Shown: positions 1 through 14,300 of the stretch, piece by piece
How the letters are laid out: every line of letters begins with the position of its first letter
Numbering within the stretch: position 1 is the first letter of the stretch
NCBI RefSeq assembly: GCF_964355755.1
Contig: NC_092680.1
Coordinates: 12,501,001 to 12,565,000 of the forward strand
Direction: 5' to 3'
Source of the DNA: Antedon mediterranea
Lineage: Eukaryota > Echinodermata > Crinoidea > Comatulida > Antedonidae
DNA length: 64,000 bases
Translations under genes and position numbers: made by a program
Notes under the pieces: model-generated
The model's database searches: none
Told to the model about the DNA's origin: nothing
The model's input: the letters and a program-made list of their open reading frames with translations, nothing else

Positions 1-169
1 TAATTAGCCTTTTTTTTCCACACACCATATACTCTAGTGTCTTGGTATTTATTTAATTCTACAATTAAAGGGCTACTACTGTTTTTTTAAACCTAGGTCC
101 CGACCCTAGCCTATCAAATATTTAAAATTGTTTTTATTTACATCTTTTTTTAATTTGAAAACTTTTTAG

Positions 170-2205
170 TCAAGCTGTGATAGTGGATCGAACCATGTAC
201 GTCTCCGGTCAGCTTGGTATGAATCCAGAGACTCTTAACTTAGTTCCTGGTGGAATTGGACCGGAGACAGAACAGGTAGGCCTAGTGAATGAAACAAATA
301 AACAGTCAAAAATAAAATTATCTTTTTTCAGATTCAAAGAAGTTTTGAAAAATACACTTTTAATACTACTGTACAGACGGATATCAGGAGAAGTGATCAT
401 GCCATATAGAACTAGCCCAGCTCATGATGATGTTTGCCCAATTTGTGGAAAAAGACCCCTCCCACCCCTCACCCCAAGAAAACAAATCTTGACAATAGGC
501 TTTGAGAATTGAGCATGTTTCATGATCATCAAAAAAATGTATGCGAGGAAGATAATTAATACCAGAACAGTGCCTTTGATACCAAATTTACTTCACATTT
601 TTCTTTTAGGCTTTGAAAAATATGGGGGCTGTACTTCGTGCAGGGAATATTGACTACAGCCATGGTATGTTTGGGAAAAATATCATTTACAAAACTTAAA
701 TATAGATTTCTATTTATTTTAACCCATTCTAAAACTGCCTTTATGGCAATAATATACCAAAATTAGGTTCAATTTCCAAGATCTTTTAATGACCGTTTTT
801 AGATGTTTGCCACCACGCCCCCTTTTTAATTTCGGTATGTGTTTGTATGTTTTTTACAAAACCTAACAAGCCTCTTATTTTATTGATTACAGTTATAAAA
901 TGCACAGTGATGCTAGCAGATATAAATGACTTTAATGAGATGAATACTATCTATTCTAACTGTAAGTGTTTTACTTTGGCATTATATCTAATTGTCTTCA
1001 ATGTCGATACCATCTGTATAAAATAGTTTAATGATTGCCAAGGAGCAGCTTGTTTGTTAAGCTCTGTTTACACTCCCAAACTACTTCTATTCCCACTGTT
1101 ATCATCACCATCATCTATCCATTATACATTAAATAACATGATTGTCTTAAAAATAGTCATTACTGTATTATTGTTGTTTACCTCTCATCAATGTTCATCA
1201 TCATGATTGGTGTCACCATCACCAACATGTCATAACCATCAACGTTTGATAAAAAATCAGTTCTTTTTTAATAGCTGCCTGTCTACTTTAAGAGGAGTTG
1301 ATCCGGCAAATTTTCAAGATATTATATTTATAATAATATAATGACCTTTGATATTTATAATGACATTTAATGACATTTTACAAGCATTTAACAGACATTT
1401 TTGACAATTCTATGGAATCATTTCTGCAGAAGTTCTTTGAATTGTTGTTATCCGGTTGCATTTGGTTTTTTTGAATGACTAGATTTGAAGCAGTACTTGT
1501 TTTCTTGTCAGCAACATGTTTCATACTTTAAAATGTCGTCATCAAAAACCTGGCAGATTTAATGTTGTCAATCTTAGTATATATATTTACTCCGCTTGTT
1601 TGTATTCCAAAGTAATTATATCATTTTAATATTTTAGATTTTTCTGACAATCGTCCAGCTCGTGTGGCGTTCCAAGCTGGTGCACTTCCTAAGGTTAGAC
1701 TAATCATTTTACCTAACATGACCCTACAGATTTAGTTTAACCTTCTATAGTAGAACCACCTAACACTGTAAATTTGAATTTTAAAAAAGTAGATTACTCT
1801 TAGTCATATTAGGGAGGTTTCGTCGAATATGACTGGTGATATTCATCAACACGAATACGCTTTACGAATTTGAAATGGGGATCAGGATCAGCTCAAAAAG
1901 TTCACAATGTGTGAATATCCATTTCCGTTATCGTATTCATAGCGCTGCGTAATCTCCCTAATGACATGTTTTCTTTATTTGTGAACAATCTTAAAATGTA
2001 TACTGGACCAAATCTATACACAACTTCAGTTATTATAACACATAATGCCTGACTGGTTCTATTATTAAACAATATGTAGCTGTTATGGTTGTTGTATAAT
2101 ACCTAAGTAATTTAAATAATATTAATTTCTTGTTTTTCTTTTTAGGGAGCAAGAGTGGAGATAGATGCAATAGCAATGGTTGATCAGATCAAAGAAATTA
2201 ATTGA
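170..2205 (+). CDS. RIDA: RIDA/UK114-type 2-iminobutanoate/2-iminopropanoate deaminase, 5' partial
   Basis: RidA enzymes hydrolyse reactive enamine/imine intermediates released by PLP-dependent enzymes, giving 2-oxoacids and ammonia; they act as trimers in cytosol or mitochondria. Coding exons seen: 170-275, 610-664, 893-961, 1638-1693 and 2146-2205 (TGA). All have AG/GT borders and phases that join without a break. Visible family motifs are DRTMYVSGQLGM, ALKNMGAVLRAG, KCTVMLADINDFNEMN and RPARVAFQAGALPKGARVEID; the Arg of the RPAR motif is the substrate-carboxylate-binding Arg of the family. An AATAAA signal lies at 2255-2260. The start codon and roughly the first 20 residues must be on an exon left of the window, because 170 follows a splice acceptor. 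The last intron holds a 150-bp MITE (1811-1960). No frame damage is seen. Identification is firm from the motifs. Confidence 0.93.
1811..1960. mobile_element. MITE in the last RIDA intron (AGGGAGGTTTCG family)
   Basis: A 150-bp element bounded by inverted AGGGAGGTTTCG and AATCTCCCTA ends. Subterminal stretches read as imperfect inverses (CGAATACGC, TCGTATTCATAGCG). A longer member with the same terminal and subterminal sequence lies at 19404-19903. It is non-coding. The flanks share TTA/TAA, suggesting a 2- or 3-bp target duplication. Confidence 0.6.
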
Positions 2206-2254
2206 AAGAATTACAAACAATCCTATGTTTCATTACAGTATTTAGTTACACTGA

Positions 2255-2260
2255 AATAAA
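2255..2260 (+). terminator. Poly(A) signal of RIDA
   Basis: AATAAA begins 50 bases after the RIDA stop codon, the usual position for a short 3' UTR. Confidence 0.7.
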
Positions 2261-2768
2261 AGTTTATATTTTGAACAAGATTTATTAAGTTTATGTTTTA
2301 GAGTTATATACTGAATTCAACCATCCCATTTACACACCACTCTGAAAGCAGTTTGTAAATCTGAAAGTTCGTAAATGATAAGTCAAGAAGAAAAACCTTA
2401 TTATCAATACTAAGTATCAAAATATATTTATTTTTAATCCTTCTATTTGTTTTTAACATAAAATACTTTTAAAGAAACACATTTTGGACAAAATGTAGCA
2501 ATGATTGAGGACCATTGTTAAAATAGTTTATAAATGTAGTTGACTAGGTTTTCAATATCCTAAATCTAATTATTTCATATCTATAGCATATTGTTATAAA
2601 TGAAATCAACAAATCATGTATTATTACACTAAATTATTCTGATGGATCTAATTTACTGATAAATAAAAACAATGGCTCTGCGATATCTGTAATCTTAAAA
2701 TAAAACTAACTTGTCAGACTTGAACATTCACTATTAAATCATGGATAAATGTATCGGCCGGTTCATTT

Positions 2769-2906
2769 AAGCTTGGTTCCCACTGGGACGTAAACGCAAC
2801 TTAAGCGAGTTGACCAATGACAAGTTTGAATCCATCGCTTCTGATTGGTCAACTCTCTTACGTTGAGTTACGTCCTTGTATTGCGTCTCTAGTGGGAACC
2901 AAGCTT
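2769..2906. mobile_element. MITE with AAGCTTGGTTCCCACT terminal inverted repeats
   Basis: A 138-bp hairpin-forming element with perfect 16-bp terminal inverted repeats (2769-2784 and 2891-2906), a GACGTAA subterminal motif and interior inverse stretches (GAGTTGACCAATGA, TGATTGGTCAACTC). Related copies sit near 40434-40545 and in part at 39090-39110. Non-coding. Confidence 0.7.
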
Positions 2907-3183
2907 AAAGCACAATCCAATTTTTGAACACCAGGTCGCCGCCCTCTATAGGTATAGTTGCAAATCTCGGATGTCGAAAGTAATACAAATTTCCCAAAAT
3001 AAAAATAATATTTAAATAAAAATATAAATGTTATTGTTTATTCTATTGAATTGTATGTGTAGACAAAAAAATGAATGAATAATTTGTTTTTATTGACGAA
3101 CGTATCGGAGAGTTATTCAAATACTGTATATAAATGGGTTAAAGGCAAATTAATGACAAATGGCAATGACGTGGGCATCAGAC

Positions 3184-3334
3184 GCGTTACGTCTACGTAT
3201 TGTGTTACGTCTACGCCTTGCGTTACGTCAGCGTCTTGCATTACGTGTACTATTGTGGTAAGTCTACGTCACGTCTTGCTTTATGTCAACCTCTTGCGTT
3301 ACGTCTAAGTATTGCGTTACGTCTACGCGTTGCG
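3184..3334. repeat. 18-bp minisatellite (GCGTTACGTCTACGTATT-like)
   Basis: About eight degenerate head-to-tail units of mostly 18 bp, each built round TTACGTCTACG. Open frames across it are a by-product of a period divisible by three. The flanks on both sides show no gene. Confidence 0.75.
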
Positions 3335-3768
3335 TTCAATTGGGAATCAACCTTTAAATTAAGCTACATGTGTTTCTCTAGACACCGTAACAGAATCTGG
3401 CGGGTGTACAAAGGGCCATGCATTTGCCATTGATTCCCCCTATCCTAAAAATCATAGAGGCAATCTATTTTAATTCCAGAAAAGAAAAACCTGGAATGAA
3501 TACAAAGTGTGCAGAAGCAATTAGAATATTTGCATATTGATTAGGTGTAACGTTCAGCTCGTTCTTAAGATAAACTTTAATTTGTCTCTACTATGGATCA
3601 TAGAACACAAGCAGGACGTATTGATACTGCGTTGTATTTTCACCTAACAAGAAATGTAGCGTATCCTGTACATAGAAGAAAATAATAGTGAAATACAGTA
3701 TATAGTGATACGGAGCCAACCAAGAAGAAATGGATTTGATTTGAACCAGCAAACGCGCACACGTATAT

Positions 3769-5249
3769 TAGTCAGGTTAAAAGATGTCATAAAATAGGGT
3801 CCCGTGTGCAATTTGTGGTGAAAGTTGGGAACTTGTCTAAATATCTTTAGTGGGTCAAAATAAACCAGAAAAACGTTGTTGCCCAATCTGTAACCCCGTG
3901 GGGGGTCTTTTATGGGCCTTTTCAAAATGGCGGCCAAAATATTCAAATAGCTTATATCTTTGTAATGGCTGGTGTTACAGGTTTCATTATAGTATCAAAT
4001 AATTCACAACATATATATTTATATTCACTCTAATACAACATTTTGTCAAAAAATGGCTGCAACTACCATTTCTGGCATTTTGACCTTGGACCTTGTCTTC
4101 TTATATCTCTGTAACCAATAAACTTTGAGAGAAAAAGTTTAATGCAAATTGTTCCGGACCAATATATTTATATTTGACCTAATGAACTTTTTTGTCCAAA
4201 AGTGAACAGAATTATTTTTATTGACCTTTCAGAGCATATATGTTTATATTCACTCTAATGAAACATTTTATCAATATGTGGCCAGAAATGGCTTCATTGA
4301 CCTTTGACCCTGACCTTCTTCTATCTCGATAACTACTGGTCATAGAAACATGTATTTGGTCTTAAATTGTTTAGGGCATATATGTTTATATAGACTTGCC
4401 CCAAGTCTGTATTATCTTTTTTTTTTATTTATTTGTTTTTATTTCGACCGCGATTTTTGTCTGAAATTCAAGTAGTATACGTATGAAACGCCATATGTGC
4501 CAAATTATTTATCTTTTTACTAATATTAAGACAAAACTCCGTCTGGAACCCAGACTAATGTTTATATTCACTCTAATGAAACATTTTATCAATATGTGGC
4601 CAGAAATGGCTTCATTGACCTTTGACCTCGGTTTTCTTTATCTCAATTATACTGGTCACAGAAAAATAACATTTGACTGAAAATGGTCAGAATATAAAGT
4701 GAACATTAGAGTGAATATAAACATATATGCTCTGAACAATTTAAGATCAAAAACATGTCTCTATGACCAGTAGTTATCGAGATAGAAGAAGGTGAAGGTC
4801 AAAGGTCAATAAAAATATTTCCATTCACTTTTCGACAATAAAGTTCATTAGATCAAATATAAATATAGTCGTTCTGAGCAATTTCCATTAAATTTTTCTC
4901 TCTAAGATTATTGGTTACAGAGATATAAGAAGACAAGGTCAAAGGTCAAAATGCCAGAAATGGTAGTTGCAGCCATTTTTTGACAAAATGTTGTATTAGA
5001 GTGAATATAAATATATATGTTGTGAATTATTTGATACTATAATGAAACCTGTAACACCAGCCATTACAAAGATATAAGCTATTTGAATATTTTGGCCGCC
5101 ATTTTGAAAAGGCCCATAAAAGACCCCCCACGGGGTTACAGATTGGGTAACAACGTTTTTCTGGTTTATTTTGACCCACTAAAGATATTTAGACAAGTTG
5201 CCAACTTTCACCACAAATTGTACACGGAATACCTCTTTTAACCTGACTA
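3769..5249. mobile_element. 1.48-kb foldback element with long inverted-repeat arms
   Basis: The two ends are perfect inverted copies of TAGTCAGGTTAAAAG (3769-3783 and 5235-5249). The arms stay complementary for hundreds of bases; for example GGGCCTTTTCAAAATGGCGG near 3914 is mirrored near 5095-5115. Inside are repeated segments with CATATATGTTTATATTCACT and GACCTTTGACC. A separate 167-bp element (4391-4557) has inserted near the centre. Non-coding; an open frame across the left arm is a repeat by-product. Flanking bases (TAT) give only a weak hint of a short target duplication. Confidence 0.75.
4391..4557. mobile_element. 167-bp hairpin-ended element, internal-deletion derivative, 9-bp target duplication
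   Basis: Starts TAGACTTGCCCCAAGTCT and ends GTCTGGAACCCAGACTA. Both ends are small hairpins (7-bp stem with CCC loop; 6-bp stem with AAC loop). It is flanked on both sides by ATGTTTATA (4382-4390 and 4558-4566). Its two halves match the outer parts of the 985-bp element at 52457-53441, with the join near GTCTGAAA/TTCAAGTAG, so it is a deletion derivative. Confidence 0.75.
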
Positions 5250-5334
5250 TATAGGTAAGTAACAACGCACTACAAGTGTTTGAATTATAGGCCTATAAAG
5301 TAGGCAACCGTACTTAAATAAGGCTCAATTTATC

Positions 5335-8300
5335 TTAAACGTTCAATTCCGGACAAATGTGTGAAAAGTAAATAAAAAGCTCTTGTATTGCAACTTCTAG
5401 TGGCATATGAATAGTGTTCGGTGAATTATAAGACAAGTTCATGTCCCAAATGTCTATGTAATGGATGCCCATTCCGTGGAAAGTTTCACGCATCAGACGC
5501 CGGAATTCGTACAATAATACGTCACTCGTCAGCCTAGCGATTATGAATGTTTGTAAAGATTTTGAACTGTGTCTTCTTGGGTGTGGACTCTTAATAACGA
5601 ATTGAGCTTGTGGACATTTTTTTCTGAAAGCAATGATCGCAGCTTTGATATGTTCTAAACGACTCAAGTAGGCTTCTTTTGTCCACACCTCGTAGTGTGC
5701 CCATGGACTTATCATAATTACGTATTCACAACTATCAGTTGGTAACGATTCTAAAAAGTCAACCTCAAACATGCCGTCACCGATTCGTTCCAAACCGTTT
5801 CCAAGAACATACGGATGAAATTGAAAGGTCAAATTAAGAAAATCTGTGAGGATAGTATAACGTTTCTTTGATAGATCTTCAGGTACATCGATATGCAGAT
5901 ACATCAATAACTTTTCACACCACTGTCTTGTCGTAGAGTCTCCCAGAAAGACGAGACGTTTAGTTGATGTACACTGTCCTATCATTTTTCTTGACCAACT
6001 TCGGCTCCGACAAGCAAACGAATGCCACGTATCTCTATACCAGAACCCGTCACTCAGGGGCTCAGGAGTATCTGGTGCGCACTCAGGTCGCTCTATGCTG
6101 TCCAATAACTCTCTATGGAAAGTTCTTGATGGATCTAACAAATAATAAATGTAAAATGTGTGATGGAAAGCGGCAATATATGCGATGTGTAATGTAACGG
6201 TTTGTTACTGTTAAACGTACCCCACCCATTCTATCACGCAGTACTCAAGTGTGTGTCGTGCATCACAACACTATGCTAACGGTTGAACACAGCCCCTTTG
6301 TAAATCTAGCTTTTTATTTTATTTATTTATTTTATTAATTTCGGCAAACACAGTTATACAGACATAAATACAAACAATTAGCTAGATTGCGCCAAGGAGT
6401 GGCAAAAGAGGCCAATAGCTTCTGTCGCCAATTAGGCGTGCCACTCCAACAAAAAAAACTAAAACGAACAGTAATCAATATAAATATATAATAAAATTAT
6501 ATGGTTCTACAGGTATTTTTTAAAATATCTTTAAAATGTTAAAATATCTTTATTTATTCTTTGAAGTGATTAGTGTTTAGTGCAATTGCATATGTTTTTG
6601 TCAATACGTACCTGATCTCATAATTTCAAATGTACTTGTTCCGTTTGTTAATTTACCAAAATTGATTTTCCTACAAAAATATAAGTAATGATTTAAATTG
6701 TAAAACTCCACATTGTATTCCACATGGTCTTAAGAAATAACTAAAATAGAACAGTGATCAAGTGAAGTTTGAACACATTTTTCTTAATAGATAACTTTGT
6801 CAAATCACTTTAAAAAAGAGTTAACAATAATGTTATGTTTTGATTTTTCTAACGATACCGTAGTCTTAATAACAAATCAAAATTGTTAGAAATACCTAAA
6901 TATCAGCCTCGGAAAAAATAGCACGAGCATCATAGTTATTAACTAATGAATTAGAAAGTATCAGTAACATCTGTTTAATTGCTTTGCACTATAAAACAAT
7001 CACTCACCTTTTAAATAAATCTTCATTTTTTGTTAGTAATCCCGTATAAGACTTGGATAAAATTTCGTGAACGTTTCCTTTGGAGCGTATACCGTATAAA
7101 GAGGAACAAGGTAACGTTGAGGGTGGATCACACAGCATCAACGAACCTCCCATTGCTTTAGGTTGTGGATATTCACATTTGTCTTTCCATACCCCAACGT
7201 TGTGTATCCGACACAATCCATACTCTTCTTTATTACCAACTTTGTATGTAGCGTTCCATAGTTTACGTTCCTCCATAGACCAGACGGTGTGTTTGTAAAA
7301 GCTGACAGTTTCAACAGTATGAACGAGAATAATACTCAATTGTACTTTTCCATGGCAAGGTGCAAAGAAAATCGCTTCATAAGTTCCATTTTTAAAATCT
7401 AGAATTTTAGCTGCTGTCGAACAACGAGCTGTTGAAATGGTAGCGTACCAGAAATCTCCACCCAGAACACGGTGGCGACCGAATTCGTCAAATGATTCAA
7501 TTATTATACCAAAGAAATCACCGACATGAATATCAGTGTTGTTGTCTTTGATATGAAAAGTAGTTTTGGACGCATCGGTAAAACCCATGGAGCCTGGAGT
7601 ACCTTTGCTGTTGAATACTGGCTCAGGTACCGGAATAGTACTCTTCAATGAGTTGTACGTTGGAATTTTAATCTTTTCATCTTCATAAAAATTCGAAGAG
7701 TAATTCCGATATTGCCCTTCACTGTAGTACATATTCCCAATTTTTGTTCTTTCCAATAACTGTAAAGTTGAAGTTTTTAATTTAGTTCGTTAGTTATAAT
7801 AAATCATTTTATTTTCTGTATAAGTTATCCACCATAATAAATACAAACAAGAAAAAAAGCACAATCATATCACACCCCAGTGACTGAGTTCACTTTTAAC
7901 AACCCTTAAATATCTTTGAGTAATACAATTTTTGTCAACAAAAAAATTACAACAAACTCAATACTAACCCCTTTTACACTATCACTGTAACAGCGGTGTA
8001 ACCCCGCAGTTGTTAGTACACCGGGTCGTTAAACGCCGGTGTTGTGGTTTTTATTGACTGGTGTAAATGGGAAAATCCAACCACCCCGGTGTGGTCTCCC
8101 CGGGGTGAAACGAAGCTGAATGTTTTCCGGTGTACCTTCTCCGGTGTAGTCGAATCTACACGTACCGGGGACAAGAAGTGTAAACGGTTTTTGTGGTTCA
8201 ACACCGAGCTGTTAAAGGTCATTGACGTAAAAATGTAACATTTTGTCACAGAAATACAATATATTATGCGAACAAAATAGGTTTTTTGCTTAAAATACAC

Positions 8301-11300
8301 CCTTTTTGCTTAAAATAATAATTGTACGATATATTGTGCTGTTCGTATCCGGATATTCACCCCCTGGACATTTACCCCCGGAAAATTACCCCCCGGACAA
8401 CCACCACCTGGACAACTACCCCCTTAGGACAACTACCTCTTTAGGACAACTACCCCCCGGACAAATACCCCCCGGACAAATATCCCCCGGACAACTACCC
8501 CCTTATGACAACAGCCCCCTTAGGACAACTATCCCCCGGACAATTATCCCCTAGGAACAATTACCCCCCGGACAATTACCCCCCGGGTAATTACCCTGCG
8601 GACAACTACCTCTGAGACAATACTCCCCGTAGGACTCCTGGACCTGGACAATACTCCGAGGGCAAATAATCTTTTAGGACAACTACCTCCGTAGGACAAC
8701 TACCCCCGGACAATACTCCGAGGGCAAATAATCTTTTAGGACAACTACCTCCGTAGGACAACTAACCCCTGGACAACTACCCCCGGACAATTACCCCTAG
8801 GAACAATTACCCCCCCCCCCCCCCGGGTAATTACCCCGCGGACAACTACCTCTGAAACAATACTCCCCGTAGGACTCCTGGACCTGGACAATACTCCGAG
8901 GGCAAATAATCTTTTAGGACAACTACCTCCGTAGGACAACTAACCCCTGGACAACTACCCCCGGACAATACTCCGAGGGCAAATAATCTTTTAGGACAAC
9001 TACCTCCGTAGGACAACTAACCCCTGGACAACTACCCCCGGTAATTACCCCGCGGACAACTACCTCTGACACAATACTCCCCGTAGGACAACTACCTCCT
9101 GGACCTGGACAATACTCCGAGGGCAAATAATCTTTTAGGACAACTACCTCCGTAGGACAACTAACCCCTGGGCAACTACCACCCAGACAACTATCCCTTT
9201 AGAACAACTACCCCCCGGACGGACAACTACCACCCAGACCATTCAACAACCTGACTCTGCAACAGTGTATAATAGGAATTAATAACTATATTTTAATTCG
9301 TTACTTTGACGAATTACTATTCATTATTGTAAACAAAAGTAAAAGATTGAACATAAATATAGCCTGGTGTCAGGTCTCTGGTCTCGGGTCTCTAGTTTCG
9401 AAACACCCGTTAAAAACAGATGATTTCATTTTTACAGAAACCGGTCCTATATATTTGTCTACTTTTGGATTGGGGGGGGGGGGGTAGTTGACCGGGGGTA
9501 GTTGACCGGGGGTAGTTACCCGGGGGGTAGTTATCCTAAGGGGGTACTTGTCCGGGTGGTTGTTATCCTAAGGGGGTAGTTGTCCTAAGGGGGTAGTTGT
9601 CCGGGGAGTAGTTGTCCTAAGGGGGTAGTTGTCCTAAGGGGGTAGTTGTCCTAAGGGGGTAGTTGTCCGGGTGGTAAATATCCGGGGGGTGACTGTCTAG
9701 GGGGTAGGTGTCCTAGAACCTGTGCTGTTCGTTATTTTATTATTTATTTATATTTAAAGGCAAAAACAACTTTGTGATTTTTTTTTCTGCTGAAAATATT
9801 GCAATTTTTCGTGTGCATTCTACCTTACCAGAAAGCCTAAAATAATGTAATATTGGTGTAACTCTACCCTGGCCGATTCTATATGTAGGCCTAATTATTG
9901 AAAAAGGGAAAAATATATATAATACTGACGTCTTTAGGAACTGAAAAAGTAGGCCTACCATATAATAATTTTCCTTCATTGATACATTGTTATGCTAATT
10001 AACAAATACATTTTTTATTTTAAATACTTACCATCCCTATTTTTACAGGGGTCCCAAGTCTACCGCTATTCGCGGTAGTCTACCGCTTTTAGTACCCATC
10101 TACCGCGCTACCGCTATCTCGACGTTTTCTACCGCATTTTGATTTTTTTACCGCATTTTCAAATTTCCCCATATTTTTGGCCAAATTGATTTACGGTAAT
10201 ACACCCAGCCTCAGCCCAGGTCAACAATAGTCAATAACCAGACAAAAGTGTGTTTCACGTTTCGTGAATGGTAGAATATAACAATAAAGATACGGACTAA
10301 ATAACTCGTGTTACTCGGTAGCCATATTTATTCAGGTCAAGAACATAGCGCCCTCAGTCGGGACACGATACTGTGACATCCTTCCTTTTTTATAATAAGT
10401 TACGGTGTGCGCTTTTATGAATTTTTTTTTATATACTTATTTGTCATTTAGTGTGATGAATATAATAAAATATAGTATATCAATTAGTATCAGTGTTACT
10501 GTTTAGACTTCATATCTCTTGTGAGTGAATTATTATAAATACAGTATTATCATGAGTAACTTTAACACAACTTTAACTTTAACTTCTTTAACATAACGTT
10601 TAACTTTAACTTTTTTTTTTTAACATAACGTTTACTTGCAACAATTTAAAAAATGGTTTGTAACATAGTTCCAGTCTGCTTTTATTGATTAATTAGTTAT
10701 AGCAGCTAAGATATGAATTTGTTTTTATTTATGAGTTACATAATCTTTTAGATAGATAGGTTGTTTTTTTATTCTGGTTGATCTGCGTGGTTGAGTTGGT
10801 TCCGTCATTGGTCTGTGTGATGTAGTTTGTTTGGTTGTTGGTATTGGTTGCGTTGTGACCTCCTGCTGTTCAGTTGGTATTGTTGCATTATCATCTGCTG
10901 TTGCCATTGGTGTGTAGAGTTGAGTTGTATCAGGGGGTGATTCAGGTGTTTTCCTAATATGTACTCTGTTTCTTCTATATGTACCTGTTGGTGTGTCTAT
11001 CTCATATGATCTTTCATCTAGTCTTTTTACAACTACTCCTTTTTGCCATTCTTTTTGACCTAATCGGTGTGGTTTTAGTCTTACCGTATCACCTTCAACC
11101 AGTTCTGGTAGGTCATGTGCATGTTTATTGTATTTAGATACTTGTTTCTCCTTGTTGGCTTTTATCTGTAGCTTGTCCAACTGTAGATACTCTTTTCCTC
11201 TGGGTGTTAGTAATGTGTCAGTCATTGGTAACATTGATCTTGTGCGTCTGTTGAAAAGTCTCTGTGTAGGACTAGTTCCTGTTCCTTGAGTAGGTGTGTT

Positions 11301-14300
11301 TCGAACTTCAAGTAATGCCATATATGGGTCAGTTTTGCTTTTCTTACACTTCATCAACATAGTCTTTGCTGCTTTTACAGCTGCCTCTGCTTTACCATTA
11401 GCATTAGGATGATGTGGAGATGAGGTTTGATGTTGGAAATCCCAATTTGCACTGAAGTTTCTGAACTCTTGACTTGCAAATTGGGGGCCGTTATCCGAAA
11501 TAACAATTTCAGGAATCCCGTTTCTCGCAAAGTGTTGCTTTACTTTCTTTATGACTGATTTAGTTGTTGTTTCAGTTAGTTTGTCAACTTCCCAAAATCC
11601 ACTGTAGTAGTCCACTGTGGTCATGTAATCTACCTTATCAAGTGTGAATAGGTCAATTCCAACTTTGTGGTAAGGATATTTGGCTTCAATAGGAATCATA
11701 GTTTCCTTTGTCTGTGCCTGTTGATACGTTTGACAAGCATCGCACATTTGTGTCATTTGTTTTATTTCATATGACATTCCGGGCCAAAAAATACATTCCC
11801 TTGCTCTTCTCAGCATACTATCTCCTCCAAGGTGGGAAACATGCAGACGTTCCTTTATTGATTTTCGTGATGAGATAGGTACTACTACTCGTTCACCTTT
11901 GAATACAAGTCCATCATGCACTGCCAGTTCATCTCTGAATGAATAATAAGGCATAATCTGCGTTGGTACAAACTGTTTTTCATCTGGCCATCCTTGCATA
12001 ATTATGGATTTCAGTATTTTTGTAGTTTCATCCATGTTTGTTTCTCTTTTAAGTTCATCAATTCGCTCTGGGCCAATACGAAGACCACCAACTGCATTTA
12101 CTTGATCAAATTTGTCTACCTTGTCAGTATTTGGTAGATATGCCCTAGATAAAGTGTCGGCGATATACATTTCTTTGCCTCTTGTGTATACTATCTTTGT
12201 ATCGTACTGTAACAGTCTCATCAGCATGCCTTGCAGTCGCTTTGGAGCTTTGTGTAAAGGCTTTCTCACAATCATTTCAAGAGGTTTGTGATCACTGTTG
12301 ATAATAGTCAAACGTCCAAATGTATACTGATGAAATCTCTCCATTGCAAAAACAATTGCGAGGCACTCCTTCTCTATTTGAGCATATCTTACTTCTGTAG
12401 CTGATAGAGATCTGCTAGCGTATGCAATTGGCTTTCCTTCTTGTAATAAAGCTTCTCCAAGTCCTGTGCTTGAGGCGTCACATTGTACTATTAACTCCTT
12501 CTTTGGATCATAATAGACTAGAATAGGAGCTTTAGTGATTAGTTGTTTCAAATTAAGCATTGCTTTATCTTGGTCATCTGATCAGTGCCACTGACAATCT
12601 TGATGAGTCAGTCGACGAAGTGGTTCAACAACAGTTGCTAGCTGAGGTAGGAACTTTGCTAGGTAATTTGTTAATCCTAGCATTCTACGAACACCTTCAA
12701 CATCTGTTGGATTATCCATTTTGAGGATTGCTTCTAGCTTTTTCACGTCAGGTTTTAATCCATTAGCAGTTATGGTATGTCCCATGAAATCAATTGTGTC
12801 AGTATGAAATACACTCTTCTCTTTATTTAGTTGTATTCCAGCTTTCTGACATTTTTCAAAAAGGTTTCTCAAACTTTTGTCATGTTTTTCAGTTGTATTA
12901 CCATAGACAAGTATGTCATCTGCTACGCATGCTACTCCTTCTAACCCTGTCAATGATTCATTTAACTTCCTTTGGAAAATTTCTGAGCTCACTTTCAAAC
13001 CAAAGGGTAATCTATTCCAGCGAAATCTTCCAAACGGACAGATAAACGTAGTCAGACGGCTGCTGTTTTCGTCCAATTCACAGTGCCAGTATCCATGTGA
13101 CAGATCAACCTTGCTAAATACCTTTGCATTGGCTAGTTCTGGTAGAATATCCTCCATGGTTGGTAGTGGATATCTCTCACGCTGCAGAACTTCATTCAGC
13201 GGTCTCGGATCTACGCATATTCTTAGTTTACCATTTTTTTTGGTTTGTATAGATATCTGTGAACACCAGTCTGTTGGTTCAGATACTGGCGTTATAACAC
13301 CTTCTGTTAGTAGTTTGTCTAGTTCCTCTTTTAACTTGGGCTTCACGGATATAGGTACTCTTCGAGCTGGACATTGCGTTCCTTTTGAGTGCTCGGCAAT
13401 CTTTATACAAACTTTTCCTGGTAGACGTCCCAGTTTACCATTAAAAACTGTTTTGTAGTCTTCAAGGATCTTGGATGTTGTCTGTGTGACACTATGTAAT
13501 TGCTTGAAGTTACTGTAGTTTACCGTGATCAGTTTCATTTTTTCTGCTGTCTCTCTGCTTAATAGTGGTTGTAAATCTTGTTTGACAATTTGAAAATCAA
13601 CTGTATATGACTTGTTTGTGGCGTCATTTTTAAGCGTTAGCACACATTTTCCTAATGGGATGACTTTGCTCTTGTTATACATTGTTAACTTTGTGTGTGA
13701 TTGTTCAATTTTGGTACTACCTAGTTCAACATATTTTACTGGTATCACGTTTACAGTAGCTCCGCTGTCCACTTGGAATCGTATTTTACTTCCATCATTC
13801 ATGGTCATTTCCGCATATATTGGTCCTGTTGAAACATTGTAAATTTTGTCTTCAGTTACACTCAATGTACTATCATCTGAATCTTGTGCTTCAACACCAT
13901 ATAGCTTGGGTTTCCGTTTGCATACAATAGCGAAATGGTTCATTAATTTGCATTTGTTGCACCGTTTACCCCAGGCAGGGCACATTTCTTTCTTTCTTGG
14001 GTGGCTGTTTCTACAATATTTGCATTTAGGCATGTTGCCAGACGGTGCTCTGTCACTAGTTTTATGTTTTCCTGATGACTGAGGGGTTTCATGTTTCTGC
14101 TTATGTCCACCTCTGTTCATCACTTTATGAACTTCTTCTTCCTCCAATGATTTACCAGAAATCACTTTCATTTGGTTGTATGTGTTTTCATAGCTGTGGC
14201 AGATGTCAATACATTTCTTTAAATCTATTTTTCTTTCTTGGAATAGTCGTTTTCTTACTCTTTCATCATGCACACCCAGTACTAAACGATCTCGAATTAG

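Noticed and set aside
3075-3433. Two overlapping 77-aa proteins
   Set aside because: They result from an 18-bp minisatellite whose period is a multiple of three.
3644-3946. 100-aa protein
   Set aside because: The frame lies in the arm of a foldback element and has no family features.
8306-8554. Proline-rich protein (PPGQ repeats)
   Set aside because: The frame is a translation of the CCGGACAACTACCCC array, and sister frames exist on the other strand.
12582-12584. Selenocysteine codon in the Ty3-type element
   Set aside because: No SECIS-like hairpin was recognised, and selenoprotein use is unknown for such elements. Mutation or simple readthrough is likelier.
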